A stretch of 64,000 nt of DNA from Erythrobacteraceae bacterium (lineage in GTDB: Bacteria > Pseudomonadota > Alphaproteobacteria > Sphingomonadales > Sphingomonadaceae), in the NCBI GenBank assembly GCA_027489065.1, contig JAIYAM010000047.1, positions 1 through 64,000 on the forward strand, in the 5' to 3' direction. The stretch's first letter is position 1. Each line of letters begins with the position of its first letter. The notes beneath the pieces are model-generated. The model ran no database searches, was not told the origin of the DNA, and saw nothing but the letters and a program-made list of their open reading frames with translations. Shown here one piece after another: positions 1 to 8,681 of the stretch. A program made the position numbers and the translations under genes.

Positions 1-1401
1 CGCGAGATGCAGACCATCTCCGACAAGATGGGCCGCATCCTGAGCCTGTCGCGCAGCGGCGAAATCGCCGTGATCGACGCCGAAGGGCGCGAGCGCGAAA
101 TGCACAAGGTGCCCTACGGGACGGTGATCAAGTTCAAGGACGGCGATCACGTCAAGATCGGCGATCGTCTGGCAGAGTGGGATCCGTTCACCCTGCCGAT
201 CATCACCGAACAGTCGGGCGTGGTGAAGTATGTCGATCTGTCTGAGGGCATCACGCTCGAGGAGCAGATGGATGACGCCACCGGCATCGCGCAGCGTGTC
301 GTGACCGAGAACCGTGCAACGGGTCGCAAGAAGAAGGAAGACCTTCGTCCGCGGCTCACCCTGCTGGCGGAAGGCAGCGGTGAAACCGAAGCGGCGCGCT
401 ACATGCTCGCTCCGGGCACCACCCTGTCAGTCGAGGATGGCCAGACGGTCGAAGCGGGCGACATTCTCGCCCGTGCCAGCCGCGAAGCCGCCAAGACCCG
501 CGACATCACCGGCGGTCTGCCGCGCGTGGCCGAACTCTTCGAGGCGCGCATGCCCAAGGACGTTTCGGTCATCGCCAAGATCTCTGGCCGGATCGAGTTC
601 GTCCGCGAATACAAGGCGAAGCGCAAGATCGCGATCATCCCCGAGGAGGGCGAACCCGTCGAGTACCTGATCCCCAAGACCAAGGTGATCGACGTGCAGG
701 AAGGCGACTACGTGAAGAAGGGTGATACCCTGATTTCCGGCTCGCCGAACCCGCACGACATTCTCGAGGTGATGGGCGTCGAAGCGCTGGCCGAGTACCT
801 CGTCGACGAGATCCAGGAAGTCTATCGCTTGCAGGGCGTGAAGATCAACGACAAGCACATCGAGGTGATCGTTCGCCAGATGCTGCAGAAGGTCGAGATC
901 ACCGAAGGCGGGGATACCACCCTGCTGCCCGGCGAGCAGGTCGACCTGGCCGAGATGCTCGAGATCAACGGCAAGCTCGCCAAGGGCAAGCAGCCCGCGG
1001 AAGGCAAGCCGGTGCTGCTCGGCATCACCAAGGCGTCGCTGCAGACCCGCAGCTTCATCTCGGCGGCTTCGTTCCAGGAAACCACCCGCGTGCTCACGCA
1101 GGCGGCGGTCGAAGGGAAGAAGGACACGCTGATCGGTCTGAAGGAAAACGTGATCGTCGGCCGTCTCATCCCTGCCGGCACCGGCGCGGGCATGAACCGT
1201 CTGCGCGTCACCGCCAACAGCCGCGACGCTGCGCTCAAGGCCGCGTGGAAGAAGCAGCAGGAGGCCCTCGCGGCAACCGGCCAGCGGGAAGCCGAACCGG
1301 CCGCCGATGCCATCGGCTCGGAAGAGAAGATGAAGGCAGCGATGGCTGCGATGGCGGCTTCGGCTCCCGTCGCGGACGTCGAGGACGACACCGAGGAGTA
1401 A
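1..1401 (+). CDS. rpoC: RNA polymerase beta' subunit, C-terminal part (5' truncated)
   Basis: The frame is open from base 1, so this is the last 467 or so codons of rpoC; the first ATG at 7 is internal. The protein matches the C-terminal third of bacterial beta': sandwich-barrel hybrid repeats ([42 protein letters not shown]), the conserved stretch [14 protein letters not shown], and the jaw/omega-contact region ending in [37 protein letters not shown]. The tail after the last conserved motif is acidic and alanine-rich, as is usual in alphaproteobacteria. It forms the catalytic core of transcription with rpoB, which should lie to the left. A strong terminator follows 29 bases after the stop. 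The identification is secure. Confidence 0.98.
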   Translation, partial: REMQTISDKMGRILSLSRSGEIAVIDAEGREREMHKVPYGTVIKFKDGDHVKIGDRLAEWDPFTLPIITEQSGVVKYVDLSEGITLEEQMDDATGIAQRVVTENRATGRKKKEDLRPRLTLLAEGSGETEAARYMLAPGTTLSVEDGQTVEAGDILARASREAAKTRDITGGLPRVAELFEARMPKDVSVIAKISGRIEFVREYKAKRKIAIIPEEGEPVEYLIPKTKVIDVQEGDYVKKGDTLISGSPNPHDILEVMGVEALAEYLVDEIQEVYRLQGVKINDKHIEVIVRQMLQKVEITEGGDTTLLPGEQVDLAEMLEINGKLAKGKQPAEGKPVLLGITKASLQTRSFISAASFQETTRVLTQAAVEGKKDTLIGLKENVIVGRLIPAGTGAGMNRLRVTANSRDAALKAAWKKQQEALAATGQREAEPAADAIGSEEKMKAAMAAMAASAPVADVEDDTEE

Positions 1402-1429
1402 ATCCTCCCTCGCCTTCAAAGCAAGAACG

Positions 1430-1466
1430 GCCCCGCCCGAGCGAAAGCTTCGGCGGGGCTTTTCTT
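1430..1466 (+). terminator. Rho-independent terminator of rpoC
   Basis: An 8-bp perfect GC stem, GCCCCGCC (1430-1437) with GGCGGGGC (1452-1459), closes a 14-base loop and runs straight into TTTTCTTT. It is placed 29 bases after the rpoC stop and before the next gene, as expected for the end of the rpoBC operon. Confidence 0.9.
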
Positions 1467-1553
1467 TGCCGGCACAGGCTTGAACGCTATTGCAAATCAC
1501 TCGCAGTAATTCTAGGCAGGAGTCTCTCCGCCCGCCAGTCCCTGTGAGGTCCC

Positions 1554-1994
1554 ATGTCCGGCCAACGTCCTCCCTCCGCCACCACCCAGAACATCATCGC
1601 CGCGCTGGCTGTCCCCGCGCAGATCGAGGCGTTGGGACCGATAGCAGGGCGCTTCATCTACGCCTTGCGCATGATCGCGTTCTACGACCGCATCGGCCGT
1701 GATCCCGTCCCCGACCTCGCCGCAAGGTTGGCCAGTGTCGATGTCGCCGCCAAGGCACTGATCCTTGCGCAGGCGGTGGCCGCATCCTGGCCCGAGAAGA
1801 TCGCCGTCAAGCGCTCCTGTTGCCGCTACATGAGCCATGACGAGGCGACCATCGGCGCCTTTGTTGACGCGGCGACGCAGGGTGACCGACGCGGCTTCGA
1901 GGCAGCGCTCGATGGCCTGATCCGACCGGAGCGAGCACATCGCCTCTGGGAGGGAGCGCTGGCGCTTGTCGGAGCGGAACTGCGCAGTCTGTGA
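1554..1994 (+). CDS. Hypothetical protein between rpoC and gltX
   Basis: A 146-residue soluble protein with no signal peptide or membrane segment. Its sequence is alanine-rich and predicted mostly helical (IIAALAVPAQIEALGPIAGRF, long AAKALILAQAVAASW helix) with a vicinal cysteine pair in KRSCCRYMSHDE around residue 90. I do not recognise the family. Base composition and codon use match the neighbours, so it is likely a real chromosomal gene. It lies 40 bases upstream of gltX on the same strand and may be cotranscribed. Alternative: a lineage-restricted protein of the order; function unknown. Confidence 0.6.
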   Translation: MSGQRPPSATTQNIIAALAVPAQIEALGPIAGRFIYALRMIAFYDRIGRDPVPDLAARLASVDVAAKALILAQAVAASWPEKIAVKRSCCRYMSHDEATIGAFVDAATQGDRRGFEAALDGLIRPERAHRLWEGALALVGAELRSL

Positions 1995-2034
1995 GTGCTT
2001 GCGGGCTCGCGGTGCGCGCTCTACCGCACGGCCC

Positions 2035-3393
2035 ATGACCACGACCCGCTTCGCTCCTTCGCCGACCGGCCGGCTGCATGTCGGCAACATCCGCACTGCG
2101 CTCCACAACTGGATGCTGGCGCGGCAGGCAGGCGGCACCTTCATCCTGCGCATCGACGACACGGACGCCGAGCGTAGCCGTGAAGAATATGTCGACGCGA
2201 TCCGCGCCGATCTTGCATGGTTGGGGCTCGATTGGGACCGCGAGGAGCGTCAGTCTGCACGGCTGGAGCGCTACGAGGCCGCCTTCGCAGCGCTGCAGAC
2301 CGCGGGGCGGATCTACCCCTGCTACGAGACCGCGCAGGAACTCGACGTCAAGCGCAAGATCCAGCTCTCGCGCGGCCTACCGCCGATCTACGACCGCGCC
2401 GCCCTTGCGCTCAGCGATGCCGAACGGGCGGTCAGGGAAGCCGAAGGGATCGCGCCGCACTGGCGTTTCCGGCTTGATCATGCCGAGCCGATCGTCTGGG
2501 AGGACGGCATCCGCGGCACGCAGAAGTTCGACGCCGCACAGCTCTCCGATCCTGTCATCCGCCGGGCGGACGGGTCGTGGCTCTACATGATGCCGAGTGC
2601 GGTCGACGACATCGACATGGGCGTAACGCAGGTGTTGCGCGGTGAGGATCACGTTTCGAACACCGCCGTGCAAATCCAGATCTTTACCGCACTTCATGCT
2701 GCAGATTTTGCTGCGGACACGGGTGCAGCAAAAAACCTGCCCGCCTTCGCACACGAGGCGCTGCTGGTGGGCCGTGAGGGCAAGCTTTCGAAGCGCCTCG
2801 GATCGCTAGGCTGCGACGCCTTCAGGGAGCGCGGGATCGAGCCCGAGGCCATCATTGCGCTCCTGGCGCGGCTCGGCACCTCGCACCCGGTGGAGCCGAT
2901 CGCCGACCGCGCGGCTCTGACGTCCAGCTTCGATCTTGCAAGCTTCGGGCGAGCGCCCGCCAAGTTCGACGAGGAAGACCTCGAGCGGCTCAATGCGGCA
3001 ATCGTCCACCAGCTGCCCTTCGAGACCGTGGCGGCGCGTCTGCCGCATGGAATGGACGCGGCCGGATGGCACGCCATCAGGCCCAACCTTGCCCACGTCG
3101 GCGAAGCGGGGGAGTGGTGGCGGCTCGTCACCGGTCCGATCGAGTGCCCGTCCTTCCCGGACGAAGACCGCGAGTTTCTCGCCGAGGCTGCGCGCCTGCT
3201 GACGTGGAGCGAGGACCCGTGGGGTACGTTGACCGCCGGGCTCAAGGACGCGACAGGCCGCAAGGGCCGTGCTCTCTTCCTGCCGCTGCGTCAGGCGCTT
3301 ACCGGCATGGATCACGGCCCGGACATGGGTGATCTCGTCCCGCTGATCGGCGAAGTTGAAACGCGCGCAAGATTGGCGCGTGCGGCCAGCTGA
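2035..3393 (+). CDS. gltX: Glutamate--tRNA ligase
   Basis: Charges tRNA-Glu (and, in organisms using the amidotransferase route, possibly tRNA-Gln) with glutamate in the cytoplasm. The class I synthetase signatures are present: PSPTGRLHVGN at residues 9-18 (the HIGH motif region) and KLSKR at 250-254. The 452-residue length fits bacterial GluRS. The ATG at 2035 was chosen because the protein then begins MTTTRFAPSPTG, as family members do; an in-frame upstream ATG at 1966 would overlap the previous gene and add 23 unconserved residues. Alphaproteobacteria often carry two GluRS paralogues of different tRNA specificity, and I cannot tell which one this is. Confidence 0.95.
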   Translation: MTTTRFAPSPTGRLHVGNIRTALHNWMLARQAGGTFILRIDDTDAERSREEYVDAIRADLAWLGLDWDREERQSARLERYEAAFAALQTAGRIYPCYETAQELDVKRKIQLSRGLPPIYDRAALALSDAERAVREAEGIAPHWRFRLDHAEPIVWEDGIRGTQKFDAAQLSDPVIRRADGSWLYMMPSAVDDIDMGVTQVLRGEDHVSNTAVQIQIFTALHAADFAADTGAAKNLPAFAHEALLVGREGKLSKRLGSLGCDAFRERGIEPEAIIALLARLGTSHPVEPIADRAALTSSFDLASFGRAPAKFDEEDLERLNAAIVHQLPFETVAARLPHGMDAAGWHAIRPNLAHVGEAGEWWRLVTGPIECPSFPDEDREFLAEAARLLTWSEDPWGTLTAGLKDATGRKGRALFLPLRQALTGMDHGPDMGDLVPLIGEVETRARLARAAS

Positions 3394-3508
3394 AACCCGT
3401 AGAACTCGGCCGCCTTCTTCCGGTGGAGGTGCTCACCCCCGGCTTGGCTGGCCGCCGCGGCGAACGCGGGCTGTCGGCGCAAACCGCCCGCCGCCGTTCG
3501 CTGTCACA

Positions 3509-4558
3509 TCAAGCCTCCGGGGGCGAGGCTTCGGGGAACCCGATGGTATCGCGCACCACATAAAGCGGACGCCGCTTGGTTTCGGTGAGGATCCGTCCGA
3601 CATATTCGCCCAGCACGCCCAGCGAGATCAGCTGCACGCCGCCGAGCAGCAGCACCGAAACGATCAGCGAGGCGTAACCGGGCACGGTGATACCGAACAT
3701 GATGGTCCGCACCATGACGAACCCGGCGTAGGCCATGGCGAGCATCGCCACGATCGCGCCGACATAGCTCCAGATGCGCAAGGGCGCGGTCGATGACGAG
3801 GTGATCCCGTCGAGCGCAAGCGTCCAGAGTTTCCAGTAGTTGAACTTGGTCTTGCCGTCCTGGCGCTCCACGCGATCGAATTCGACCACCGCCTGGCTGA
3901 AGCCCGCCCAGGCGAACAGGCCCTTCATGAAGCGGCTGCGTTCGGGAAGCTTGCACAGCACGTCGACCACCTTGCGGTCGAGCAGCCGGAAATCGCCGGC
4001 GTGCTCGGGGATCTTCTCGTCGGCGAGAAGGTTGTGGGCGCGGTAGTAGAGGCTCGCCGTCAGGCGCTTCACCAGCGGATCGCTCGAACGGCAGCGGCGC
4101 ACGCCGATCACCGTCTCGAATCCCTCGCGCCACTTGGCGACCATGTCTGGCAGCACTTCGGGCGGGTCCTGAAGGTCGACGTCGAGCGGAACCACGGCGC
4201 GCCCGCGGGCATGATCGAGACCCGCACTCAGCGCCGCCTCCTTGCCGAAGTTGCGCGACAAGGAAACGACCCGCACGCGCGGTTCGCGGGCATGGGCGGC
4301 GATCAGCGCGACGAGCGTGTGATCGGTGCTGCCGTCATCGACGAACAGGATCTCCCAGCCTTCATCCTTCGCGATGGTTTCGAGGATCGGTTGCACCCGC
4401 GCAACGAAGGGGGCGATGTTCACCTCCTCGTTCTTCACGGGCACGACGATCGAGAGCAGCGGCGCGGCCGGCGCGCCAGCCCCCTGAAGCGGGCTCGCAT
4501 GTTGGAAGGCATGCGGCTGATAGGTCACGATCGACGGCTCCCCCTGCGAGGACACCAT
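3509..4558 (-). CDS. Family 2 glycosyltransferase, membrane-anchored (GtrB/DPM-like)
   Basis: A 349-residue GT-A enzyme: LLSIVVPVKNEE at about 35-45, VDDGSTD at 73-79 and the metal-binding DVD at 126-128, followed by ERSRFMKGLFAWAGF and two C-terminal membrane helices (about 262-284 and 295-317). This layout is that of polyprenyl-phosphate glycosyltransferases, which move glucose or another sugar from a nucleotide donor onto undecaprenyl phosphate at the inner membrane. The start at 4558 leaves 71 bases between it and the divergent methyltransferase gene; a longer in-frame start at 4624 would nearly abut that gene and adds no conserved sequence. The exact lipid and sugar cannot be deduced. 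Confidence 0.88.
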   Translation of the reverse strand: MVSSQGEPSIVTYQPHAFQHASPLQGAGAPAAPLLSIVVPVKNEEVNIAPFVARVQPILETIAKDEGWEILFVDDGSTDHTLVALIAAHAREPRVRVVSLSRNFGKEAALSAGLDHARGRAVVPLDVDLQDPPEVLPDMVAKWREGFETVIGVRRCRSSDPLVKRLTASLYYRAHNLLADEKIPEHAGDFRLLDRKVVDVLCKLPERSRFMKGLFAWAGFSQAVVEFDRVERQDGKTKFNYWKLWTLALDGITSSSTAPLRIWSYVGAIVAMLAMAYAGFVMVRTIMFGITVPGYASLIVSVLLLGGVQLISLGVLGEYVGRILTETKRRPLYVVRDTIGFPEASPPEA

Positions 4559-4629
4559 GTCTAAAAGCGAATGGTTTACGAAAGCTTTACCATGTTTGCG
4601 CCATTCCGGTCTCGAAGGGATCACGACCC

Positions 4630-5379
4630 ATGGAACGCGTCATATTCGATCGGATGGCCGACTTCGACCAGCAGCACTGGTGGTATGTCGCGCGTCGCAA
4701 GATCCTGTCCGAGGTGATCGGCCGGCTGGTTCCGCTGCCCGCCAAGGCGCGCGTGCTGGAGATCGGCTGCGGCACCGGCCACAACCTCGCGATGCTGCAA
4801 CAGTTCGGCCAGGTCGATGCTTGCGAGCTTGATTCCGAGGCGCGCCGGCTGGCGAGCCGCCGGCTCGGCCGCCCGGTGCACGAGGCACGCCTGCCCGACC
4901 TGTCGGCCTTCGAGCCGCACTCCTACGACATGATCGCGCTCCTCGACGTTCTCGAGCATGTCGAGGACGATGCGGCTGCGCTGCGGGCGATCCATGGCCT
5001 GCTGAAGCCCGGCGGGTCGCTGGTGCTGACCGTGCCGGCCAATAAGTGGATGTGGAGCGGGCACGACGTGGCGCACCACCACCACCGCCGCTACGCCCGC
5101 GCCGACCTGCGGAAACTGATCACCGGCTGCGGGTACGAAAGCCGCCTGCTCACCTATTTCAACAGCCTGCTGTTCCCGCTGATCGCCTCGGTCCGCCTGT
5201 TCAACAAGCTGACCGGACGGCACGAGGCTGACGACGCGCTCCCGCCGCCCATCGTCAACACGCTGCTGGAGACAATCTTCGCGCTCGAAGCGAAGATCAT
5301 CGGCCGCGCTGACATGCCCGCCGGCGTAAGCCTGCTCGCGGTGGTTCGCCCGCGCCTGATGGCGGGCCCGACCCTCTAG
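4630..5379 (+). CDS. Class I SAM-dependent methyltransferase
   Basis: A 249-residue protein with the Rossmann methyltransferase motif I VLEIGCGTGHN (residues 42-52), the acidic residue of motif II in DACELD, and MIALLDVLEHVEDD / LLKPGGSLVLTVPA for motifs IV-V. The N-terminal HWWYVARRKIL segment and the C-terminal SLLFPLIASVRLFNKLTG stretch are common in enzymes clustered with polyprenol glycosyltransferases and surface glycan genes. It is divergent from the GT2 gene, so the two may serve the same lipid-linked glycan pathway (inference). Its last four bases overlap the convergent citryl-CoA lyase gene. Confidence 0.85.
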   Translation: MERVIFDRMADFDQQHWWYVARRKILSEVIGRLVPLPAKARVLEIGCGTGHNLAMLQQFGQVDACELDSEARRLASRRLGRPVHEARLPDLSAFEPHSYDMIALLDVLEHVEDDAAALRAIHGLLKPGGSLVLTVPANKWMWSGHDVAHHHHRRYARADLRKLITGCGYESRLLTYFNSLLFPLIASVRLFNKLTGRHEADDALPPPIVNTLLETIFALEAKIIGRADMPAGVSLLAVVRPRLMAGPTL

Positions 5380-6155
5380 AGCAGCGGCTCGAAACCGATC
5401 CGCTCGGCCGCAGCGCCGCTCATGATGAAGCCGATGGGCCGCTCGGTCTCCTCCTGGAGATGGGCGATCAGGCTGGCCGTGCGGGCGAGGAGGGAGATGC
5501 CCTTCAGTGCCGCGAGCGGGAAGCCGGCGTCGAGCATCACGGCAGGGATGGCGCCGTTGACGTTGATCGGAAGGCTGCGGCCGATGGCTTCGGGCAGCAC
5601 CGCCTCGATGGTGCGCAGCATGGCGATGTGCTTGCCTTCCATGCCGTGCTCCTTGGCGAGCGCAAGGAGTCGGTGGGCGCGCGGATCGCCGCCCGAATGC
5701 TGGGGGTGGCCGAAGCCGGGGATCGCCTTCTTCTCGGCCCGAAGTTCCTGGATGGCTGCGATCGCGGTCGCGGCAGGATCGCCGCCCTCCGCCTGCGCGA
5801 CTACCTCGGCATAGAACTTGCCCGCGACCTCGGCGCTGCCCAGCACCACCGTTCCGCAGCCGAGCAGACCGGCAGCGACCGCGCCGTGGAAAGCCTCGGG
5901 CGCGGCGGCATAGGTCATGCGGGTGGCGACGACGCTCGGCACCAGCCCGTGCTCGGCGATGGCGCAAAGCACCGCATCGGCGAGCGCCCGCTGCGGGGGC
6001 GAGGGCATGGTGCCGGTCACCAGAAGCCAGAAATAGCTCGTGAAGTCGACATGGCCGATCACCTCGCTACACAGGTCGAGCCCGCGCACGGTGATGCTGG
6101 TCGCATCGGAAGTGCAGATCGAGGTGACTGCGTTATCCTGCTTGCCGATGCGCAT
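5376..6155 (-). CDS. Citryl-CoA lyase-like member of the citrate synthase family
   Basis: At 259 residues this is much shorter than citrate synthase (about 430) and corresponds to its large-domain core, as in citryl-CoA lyases. The family active-site stretch PGFGHPQHSGGDPRAHRL lies near residues 146-163 and AAPEAFHGAVAAGLLG near 84-99. Known relatives cleave citryl-CoA or similar 3-hydroxyacyl-CoAs to acetyl-CoA and an oxo-acid, or run the reverse condensation. It diverges from a family III CoA-transferase gene, which could supply the CoA ester substrate. The shared 112-bp intergenic region holds a double palindrome identical in layout to one upstream of the TonB receptor. The natural substrate is unknown. 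Confidence 0.8.
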   Translation of the reverse strand: MRIGKQDNAVTSICTSDATSITVRGLDLCSEVIGHVDFTSYFWLLVTGTMPSPPQRALADAVLCAIAEHGLVPSVVATRMTYAAAPEAFHGAVAAGLLGCGTVVLGSAEVAGKFYAEVVAQAEGGDPAATAIAAIQELRAEKKAIPGFGHPQHSGGDPRAHRLLALAKEHGMEGKHIAMLRTIEAVLPEAIGRSLPINVNGAIPAVMLDAGFPLAALKGISLLARTASLIAHLQEETERPIGFIMSGAAAERIGFEPLL

Positions 6156-6167
6156 GGAGCGTGCCTT

Positions 6168-6199
6168 TTCGTTATTCGAAGTTGATTTCGGTATGCGAA
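6168..6199. promoter_or_regulatory. Paired palindromic operator, candidate IclR-family binding site (site A)
   Basis: Two 13-bp palindromes of the form TTCG-N5-CGAA: TTCGTTATTCGAA at 6168-6180 and TTCGGTATGCGAA at 6187-6199, centres 19 bp apart, separated by GTTGAT. The pair sits between the divergent citryl-CoA lyase and CoA-transferase genes. The same arrangement recurs at 8562-8593 before the TonB receptor. The nearest regulator is the IclR-family gene at 7436, making it the likely ligand (inference). Confidence 0.7.
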
Positions 6200-6267
6200 G
6201 AATATATCGCGAGGCTTGTCAACGCAAGATCGCGCGAATTTTCGATTTGGGCCGGGAGAAATCCAAC

Positions 6268-7428
6268 ATGACCATAAGGCCTCTGGCGGGGATTACCGTG
6301 CTCGAGATGGGCACCTTCATCACCGGTCCCGCTGCCGGGATGCTGCTCGCCGATCTTGGCGCGGATGTCATCAAGGTCGAGCAGCCGGGCACGGGCGATC
6401 CGTTCCGCAGCTTCAAGGGCGAGCTCTACTCGCCCCATTTCCAGACCTATAACCGCAACAAGCGTTCCATCACGATCGATCCCAAGAAGGAAAGCGATCT
6501 TTTGGTGCTCGACCGCCTGGTGGAGACCGCCGACGTCTTCATCCAGAACTTCCGCCCCGGCGTCGCGGGCCGCCTGAAGGTCGATGCCGAGCGGCTCCAA
6601 GGCATCAACCCGCGCCTTGTCTACGCCTCGATTTCGGGCTTCGGCAGCGAAGGCCCGGAGCGTGACCGCCCCGCCTTCGACACCGTCGCGCAGGCTGCAT
6701 CGGGCTTCCTGCGCCTGCTCGTCAATCCCGAGCACCCCCGCGTGGTCGGCCCGGCCATCGCCGACGCCATGACCGGCTTCTACACCGCGCTGGGCATCCT
6801 TGCCGCGCTCAACGAGCGGCACGAAACGGGCAAGGGGCGCGTGGTCGAAACCTCGATGTTCGAGGCGATGTGCCACTTCAACCTCGACGATTTCACGCAC
6901 CTGTTCTCCGCCGATCAGGTGATGGGGCCCTATTCGCGCCCGCACGTTTCGCAGAGCTATGTCTTCCAGTGCGCGGACGGCAAGTGGCTCGCATTGCACA
7001 TGTCGTCGCCGCCCAAGTTCTGGGAGAACCTCGCGATCGCCGTCGGCCAGCCCGACATGCTTTCGCTTCCGGCCTTCGAAAGCCGTGATGCGCGCATCGC
7101 CCATTACGAGGACGTGGTCGCCTTCCTCGCGCCGATCTTCGCAGGAGCCCCCCGCGATCACTGGACCGCCGAACTGACCCGCCTCGAAGTGCCCAATTCG
7201 CCGGTCTATGACACCGCGGAAGTGCTCCAGACCGAGCAGGCCAAGGTGCTCGGCATCGAAGTCTCCGACCCGAACGGGCCCAAGGGCACCTTCCGCACGA
7301 TCCGTTCTCCGCTCAGTTTCGATGGCGAGCGGATGGACAGCGTCACCGCGCCGCCTCTATTGGGGGCCGACGACGCGGCGATCCGCCGCTCCATCGAAAG
7401 GCCGGTGCATGGGATCGCCAGGGGCTGA
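6268..7428 (+). CDS. CaiB/BaiF family III CoA-transferase
   Basis: A 386-residue class III CoA-transferase, which moves CoA between carboxylic acids through an aspartyl-CoA thioester. The N-terminal family signature LAGITVLEMGTFITGPAAGMLLADLGADVIKVE is present (residues 6-38), followed by YNRNKRSITID, FIQNFRPGVAGRLKVD and SISGFGSEGPERDRPAFD. The ATG at 6268 is preceded by GGAGAA, so the much longer open frame upstream, which crosses the operator, is rejected. The regulator gene begins 7 bases after the stop, suggesting an operon. Its substrate is probably the acid whose CoA ester the divergent lyase cleaves (inference). Confidence 0.9.
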   Translation: MTIRPLAGITVLEMGTFITGPAAGMLLADLGADVIKVEQPGTGDPFRSFKGELYSPHFQTYNRNKRSITIDPKKESDLLVLDRLVETADVFIQNFRPGVAGRLKVDAERLQGINPRLVYASISGFGSEGPERDRPAFDTVAQAASGFLRLLVNPEHPRVVGPAIADAMTGFYTALGILAALNERHETGKGRVVETSMFEAMCHFNLDDFTHLFSADQVMGPYSRPHVSQSYVFQCADGKWLALHMSSPPKFWENLAIAVGQPDMLSLPAFESRDARIAHYEDVVAFLAPIFAGAPRDHWTAELTRLEVPNSPVYDTAEVLQTEQAKVLGIEVSDPNGPKGTFRTIRSPLSFDGERMDSVTAPPLLGADDAAIRRSIERPVHGIARG

Positions 7429-7435
7429 CACCGCG

Positions 7436-8239
7436 ATGAAGGAGCCCGGGGGCAAGAACCCGGAATATCTCTCGACGCTGGAACGGGGCCTGCGCGTCCT
7501 CAAGGCCTTCGACGAGGACCATCCGGAGATGACCCTCAGCGAGGTCGCGGCCAAGACCGGCCTGCCGCCCGCCGTGGCGCGGCGCTGTCTGATCACGCTG
7601 GTGGAGCTGGGCTATGTCGGCCAGCACGAGCGCAAGTTCCTGCTGCGCCCCGCGGTGCTGACCATCGGTTCGGCCTTCCTCGCCTCCATGCAGATCGAGC
7701 AGGTGGTGCTGCCCCCGCTCCAGCACCTGCGCGACCAGACCGGCGACAGCGCCAGCCTGTGCGTGCTGTCGGGCGCGGAAATCCTCTATGTCGCGCACGT
7801 CTCGACCGACCGGCGCTTCCGCGTGGCCGCCGGCGTCGGCACGCGCTTTCCCTTCCATGCGACCTCGCTCGGCAAGGCGCTGGCGGCACATCTGCCCGAG
7901 GACGAGTGCACCGCGCTGCTTTCCCGCGCCCCGTTCCAGCGCTTCACCGAGCGCACCGTCACCGAGCGCCCGGCGCTCGCCGACCGGCTGCACCTGATCG
8001 CCGAGCGGGGGTACGATTCCGCGCTGGACGAGCTCGATTACGGGATCGTCTCGGTGGCGGTGCCGATCTTCGGGCGCGACAAGCGGGTGATCGCCAGCAT
8101 CAACTGCTCCACCTCGACGACCCGCATCTCGCAGGACGAGCTGGTCCGCACGCGGTTGCCGCTGCTGCGGGTGGCGGCGGGCGAGATCGAGGCGGCGCTC
8201 AAGCGCTGGCCGACGCTCGAGGCCAGCTTGCGGCCCTGA
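7436..8239 (+). CDS. IclR-family transcriptional regulator (PcaR/PcaU-like)
   Basis: A 267-residue regulator with an N-terminal winged helix (YLSTLERGLRVLKAFDEDHP then EMTLSEVAAKTGLPPAVARR, residues 11-50) and a C-terminal GAF-like effector domain from about residue 85. The helix-turn-helix is close in style to the PcaR/PcaU/PobR branch, which controls aromatic catabolism. That supports, but does not prove, an aromatic or aromatic-derived inducer. ATG at 7436 is 7 bases after the CoA-transferase stop. The paired palindromes at 6168-6199 and 8562-8593 are its probable operators, predicting control of the lyase, its own operon and the TonB receptor operon. Confidence 0.9.
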   Translation: MKEPGGKNPEYLSTLERGLRVLKAFDEDHPEMTLSEVAAKTGLPPAVARRCLITLVELGYVGQHERKFLLRPAVLTIGSAFLASMQIEQVVLPPLQHLRDQTGDSASLCVLSGAEILYVAHVSTDRRFRVAAGVGTRFPFHATSLGKALAAHLPEDECTALLSRAPFQRFTERTVTERPALADRLHLIAERGYDSALDELDYGIVSVAVPIFGRDKRVIASINCSTSTTRISQDELVRTRLPLLRVAAGEIEAALKRWPTLEASLRP

Positions 8240-8250
8240 TTGCGTATATC

Positions 8251-8340
8251 TCGTCGCCCCTGCGCAGGCAGGGGCCCAGATGACCTGTTTTGCGTGCACC
8301 GAGGCCGCCGGATGGATCCCTGCCTGCGCAGGGATGACGA
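8251..8340. repeat. REP/MITE-like inverted repeat
   Basis: Two 28-base arms, 8251-8278 and 8313-8340, are inverted copies matching at 24 of 28 positions; both contain CCCTGCGCAGGCAGGG. They are separated by 34 bases. Each arm also has internal dyad symmetry around CTGCGCAG. The structure starts 12 bases after the IclR stop and resembles the extragenic palindromic elements dispersed in many proteobacterial genomes. It could also end transcription of the regulator gene. Confidence 0.75.
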
Positions 8341-8369
8341 ATTTCGGGGGGTCTGGCAGGGGTCTGGAG

Positions 8370-8413
8370 GGGGTCTAACCGGGGTTTAACCGGGGTCTAA
8401 CCGGGGTCTAACC
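8370..8413. repeat. 11-bp tandem repeat, four copies
   Basis: Four head-to-tail units of GGGGTCTAACC (8370-8380, 8381-8391 with one C-to-T change, 8392-8402, 8403-8413), preceded by degenerate GGGGTCTGG units from 8346. The period of 11 is close to one helical turn, so all units face the same side of the DNA. The block lies between the inverted repeat and the receptor promoter region; function unknown. Confidence 0.8.
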
Positions 8414-8561
8414 CCACTTGGGGCGGGTCTGGGACAACCTTGCGCACCCGTCCGCACGCCGCATTCCGCTGCCCGAAATGGCCCTGCGGCCCCGCCCGAA
8501 CCGCGCCCGCCCGCATTGCGCCGGAGGTCATGGCGTGGCCCGCCAGCCACACCGCCAAAGT

Positions 8562-8593
8562 TTCGCATATCGAAGTTGACTTCGCATTGCGAA
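8562..8593. promoter_or_regulatory. Paired palindromic operator, candidate IclR-family binding site (site B)
   Basis: TTCGCATATCGAA (8562-8574) and TTCGCATTGCGAA (8581-8593), again TTCG-N5-CGAA twice with centres 19 bp apart and GTTGAC between. It matches site A at every fixed position and in the spacer. It lies 89 bases before the TonB receptor start. Confidence 0.7.
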
Positions 8594-8681
8594 TTTCCTA
8601 ATCGGCGGGGCAAGGGTAGGGGTCGCCATCAGAGCGGCGCGTCCATGCGTCTTCAGGCACGCGCATACAGGGGAGAGAGAT

